From Candidatus Krumholzibacteriia bacterium (GTDB taxonomy: Bacteria > Krumholzibacteriota > Krumholzibacteriia > LZORAL124-64-63), in NCBI GenBank assembly GCA_029935695.1, contig JAOZJV010000174.1, positions 1 to 7,322 of the forward strand: a stretch of 7,322 nucleotides of DNA, read 5' to 3'. The notes below the pieces were generated by a model, which was not told the DNA's origin, made no database searches, and was given only the letters and a program-made list of their open reading frames with translations. Positions 5,580-7,322 of the stretch are shown here, one piece after another. Every line of letters begins with the position of its first letter. Within the stretch, counting starts at the first letter, position 1. A program made the position numbers and the translations under genes.

Positions 5580-6101
5580 TTATGCCCCCCCGGCACCCTC
5601 CACAATAGTCGGCATCGGCCGGCTGGCCAACTCCCGATCCATCATGAACAGACCCTGTCCGCCGCCACCCATCATTTTCAATTTCTTGACGATGCTGTCG
5701 ACGTTGGCTTCCTCTTCCACCTGCTCTGTCACGTACCACTGCAGCACGTTATTAGTGGCGTGGTCCCGCTCGTTGATGGCAAGGTCAGCCAGGGTGTTGA
5801 TGTTACCCGTCATATACTGCTCATGCTCAAGGGCAGCCTCAAAAGCAGCCAGAGGAGATTCCCATTCCTTGGGAGGTGCAGCCACAGGTTTGAGTTCAAC
5901 TCGAGCCCCGCGCTCAATCATATAATCGAAGATTTTCATGGCGTGCAGATACTCTTCCTGAGCCTGCATGCGCATCCAGTGGGCCATGCCTTCAAGATCC
6001 ATATCCTCAAGGTATGCGGCCATGGCCAGGTAAATGTAATTGGAGAAGTACTCTTCGTTGATTTGCTGGTTCAGAGCGTCAGTCATTTTGGGAGACATCA
6101 T
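5580..6101 (-). CDS. ftnA: Bacterial non-heme ferritin
   Basis: A 173-residue iron-storage ferritin that oxidises Fe(II) and stores Fe(III) mineral inside a 24-subunit cytoplasmic shell. The ferroxidase residues match E. coli FtnA in both kind and numbering: Glu17, Tyr24, Glu49, Glu50, His53, Glu94, Glu126, Gln127, Glu129, Glu130, with the shared stretches QEEYLHAM and NVLQWYVTEQVEEE. It has no C-terminal rubredoxin or other extra domain, and no Met at the position that would suggest heme-binding bacterioferritin. It is slightly longer than FtnA, with a Gly/Ala-rich tail. The start at 6101 has SD GAGGA 8 nt upstream; an in-frame second ATG follows at 6098. It is a single-gene unit with its own terminator, divergent from the dehydrogenase gene. 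Confidence 0.96.
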   Translation of the reverse strand: MMSPKMTDALNQQINEEYFSNYIYLAMAAYLEDMDLEGMAHWMRMQAQEEYLHAMKIFDYMIERGARVELKPVAAPPKEWESPLAAFEAALEHEQYMTGNINTLADLAINERDHATNNVLQWYVTEQVEEEANVDSIVKKLKMMGGGGQGLFMMDRELASRPMPTIVEGAGGA

Positions 6102-6384
6102 GGCAATATTCCTCGGGTTCGGGTTCTGTGCAGCTGAATTAGTCTATCCCTAAATTAGCCCCCTCTCGGGCCATCTGCCAACACAAATTACGATGTTTGC
6201 AGATCCGGCTATTTCCGCTATTATGTGGGCAGTATATTCAGGGCGATAAAATCAGTCTTCATTAGCGACTTTTCCCTTATTCGCCCCTTAATTCCAGCAT
6301 GTCCCCGCTTTGACGACTCTCCAGAGCCGCCCGGTCGGGGTTTGTGCTGTATGATAATCAACCCTTTCAGAAAAGGACTTCGGC
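6102..6384. promoter_or_regulatory. Divergent region between ferritin and E1-alpha genes
   Basis: A 283-nt region with no plausible gene. It holds the ferritin promoter candidate (6152-6181) and, toward the E1-alpha gene, a TATGATAAT stretch at 6350-6358 that could be a -10 element, overlapping the small palindrome TGAT-A-ATCA (6352-6360). I see no convincing -35 for it and no full Fur box. Confidence 0.4.
6152..6181 (-). promoter_or_regulatory. Candidate sigma70 promoter of the ferritin gene
   Basis: On the minus strand TTGGCA (6181-6176), 18-nt spacer, TAATTT (6157-6152). A start near 6145 would give a leader of about 44 nt with SD GAGGA. The odd palindrome CTAA-A-TTAG (6150-6158) covers the -10 and could be an operator. 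Confidence 0.4.
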
Positions 6385-7322
6385 AATGCCGAATAAAGAA
6401 GTCGCCAATTTTTCGGTGTCCTATCTGCAGGTTCTCGACGAGAACGGCAAGGTGGACGCCAAACTTGACCCCCAGCTGAGCGATGCTCAATTGCTGGAAA
6501 TGCACCGCTGGATGCGTCTGGCCCGGGAACTTGATGAGCGCATGCTCAAACTTCAGCGCCAGGGACGCCTGGGCACTTTCCCGCCCAACACCGGGCAGGA
6601 AGCCATCAGCATTCCCATCGCCCTGGCCATGCAGAAGAACGACTGGTTTGCCGGCGCCTTTCGCGAACTGGGCGGACGTCTTGTCAGGGGCGAACCCATG
6701 ACATCCATGCTCTACTATTACAATGGCTTTGAAGAGGGCAACATCATGCCCGTGGAAGACCTGCGCATTCTGCCCACCAGTGTGGTCATCGGTTGCCAGT
6801 TCCCCCACGCCGCCGGTCTGGCCTACGCCAGCCGCTATAAAGGTGAAGACGCCGCCGCAGTGGCCTTCATCGGCGATGGTGGCACCAGCGAAGGCGACTT
6901 CCACGAAGGCCTTAACTTTGCCGCTGTCTGGAAAGCTCCCGCAGTGTTTGTGGTGCAAAATAACCAATGGGCCATCTCAATCCCCCGGGCAAACCAGACA
7001 TCCAGCGAAACCATCGCCCAGAAAGCCATCGCCTACGGCATTCCCGGAGTGCAGGTGGACGGCAACGATCCCCTGGCTGTGCACGTGGCCATCACCGAAG
7101 CTCTGGACAGGGCCCGGCGCGGCGAAGGACCGACCCTCATTGAGGCCGTCACCTACCGCCTGATGATGCACACCACTGCCGACGATCCCACCAAGTACCG
7201 CGGCAAGGAAGAAGAAGATCTGGCCTGGACCAAAGAACCGCTGCTGCGCTTCGACAAATACCTGCGGGATAAAAATTTATGGAATGATGAAAAGGAAGAT
7301 TATCTCAAAGCTGAACTGAAGG
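6385..7322 (+). CDS. pdhA: Pyruvate / 2-oxoacid dehydrogenase E1 component, alpha subunit, cut by window edge
   Basis: The first 312 residues of a thiamine-diphosphate-dependent E1-alpha subunit, which decarboxylates a 2-oxoacid and passes the acyl group to the lipoyl E2 of the dehydrogenase complex. Seen are RQGRLGTFPPNTGQEA (58-73), the ThDP/Mg motif GDG (163-165) ... NN (192-193) within IGDGGTSEGDFHEGLNFAA, GIPGVQVDGNDPLAV (218-232) and the regulatory-type loop HTTADDPTKYR (262-272). The loop lacks the Gly of the pyruvate-type HTMSGDDPTRYR of Bacillus and is nearer the branched-chain type, so the substrate (pyruvate or branched-chain oxoacid) is not settled. Heterotetrameric E1 enzymes need a beta subunit, expected just beyond the right edge. 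The ATG at 6385 has SD AAGGA 7 nt upstream. Family length is about 360-370, so roughly 50 residues are missing. Confidence 0.94.

Noticed and set aside
5502..6137. 211-codon open frame on the plus strand
   Set aside because: Antisense to ferritin and covering its terminator; no domain features.
6350..6360. Fur-box-like TGATAATCA before the E1-alpha gene
   Set aside because: Only one short half-match; too little for a Fur site and not placed at the ferritin promoter.
6221..6967. 248-codon open frame on the minus strand
   Set aside because: Antisense to the E1-alpha gene with its clear ThDP motif.
1..7322. Mobile element, CRISPR array, tRNA/rRNA or defence system
   Set aside because: No transposase, integrase, regular repeats, tRNA-like cloverleaf or defence-related domains seen; all genes fit core or regulatory families with similar codon use.

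Overview
The window carries ordinary chromosomal genes of a Gram-negative bacterium. Base composition is moderate, a little over half G+C by eye. Nearly every gene has a recognisable Shine-Dalgarno (SD) sequence, which argues against typical Bacteroidetes. Two predicted lipoproteins fit a cell with an outer membrane. The phylum cannot be fixed from the sequence. I see no mobile element, tRNA, rRNA, CRISPR array or defence system.

Left part (1-2346, minus strand): a manB-type phosphomannomutase/phosphoglucomutase is followed after 8 nt by a transglutaminase-fold lipoprotein, which runs off the left edge. The SD of the second gene overlaps the stop codon of the first, so the pair is probably a translationally coupled operon. 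A 225-nt divergent gap separates it from a plus-strand, methionine-rich LppM-like lipoprotein (TTG start, 2572-3315). That gene ends near a hairpin terminator, followed by a PNPOx-fold flavin-binding protein (3401-4024). A perfect 24-bp palindrome lies in the last codons of the flavoprotein gene, which converges on the next operon with only 3 nt between stop codons.

Middle part (4028-5505): a minus-strand ECF-type sigma factor overlaps a small two-helix membrane protein of unknown family, a candidate anti-sigma partner. A 142-nt promoter region separates them from a divergent DUF6249-like membrane protein. That region is rich in GTTAC/GTAAC motifs. It holds two TGTAAC-N17-GGTC arrangements in opposite orientations and an interleaved inverted repeat. 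This sigma / membrane protein / DUF6249 module is the part most worth study.

Right part (5506-7322): a strong bidirectional hairpin ends a minus-strand FtnA-like ferritin gene with an intact ferroxidase centre. After a 283-nt divergent region, the plus-strand gene for the E1-alpha subunit of a pyruvate or branched-chain 2-oxoacid dehydrogenase begins and is cut by the right edge.

The genes do not form one pathway. They read as several small transcription units: sugar-phosphate metabolism plus an envelope protein, a lipoprotein, a flavoprotein, a sigma-factor regulon, iron storage, and central carbon metabolism.
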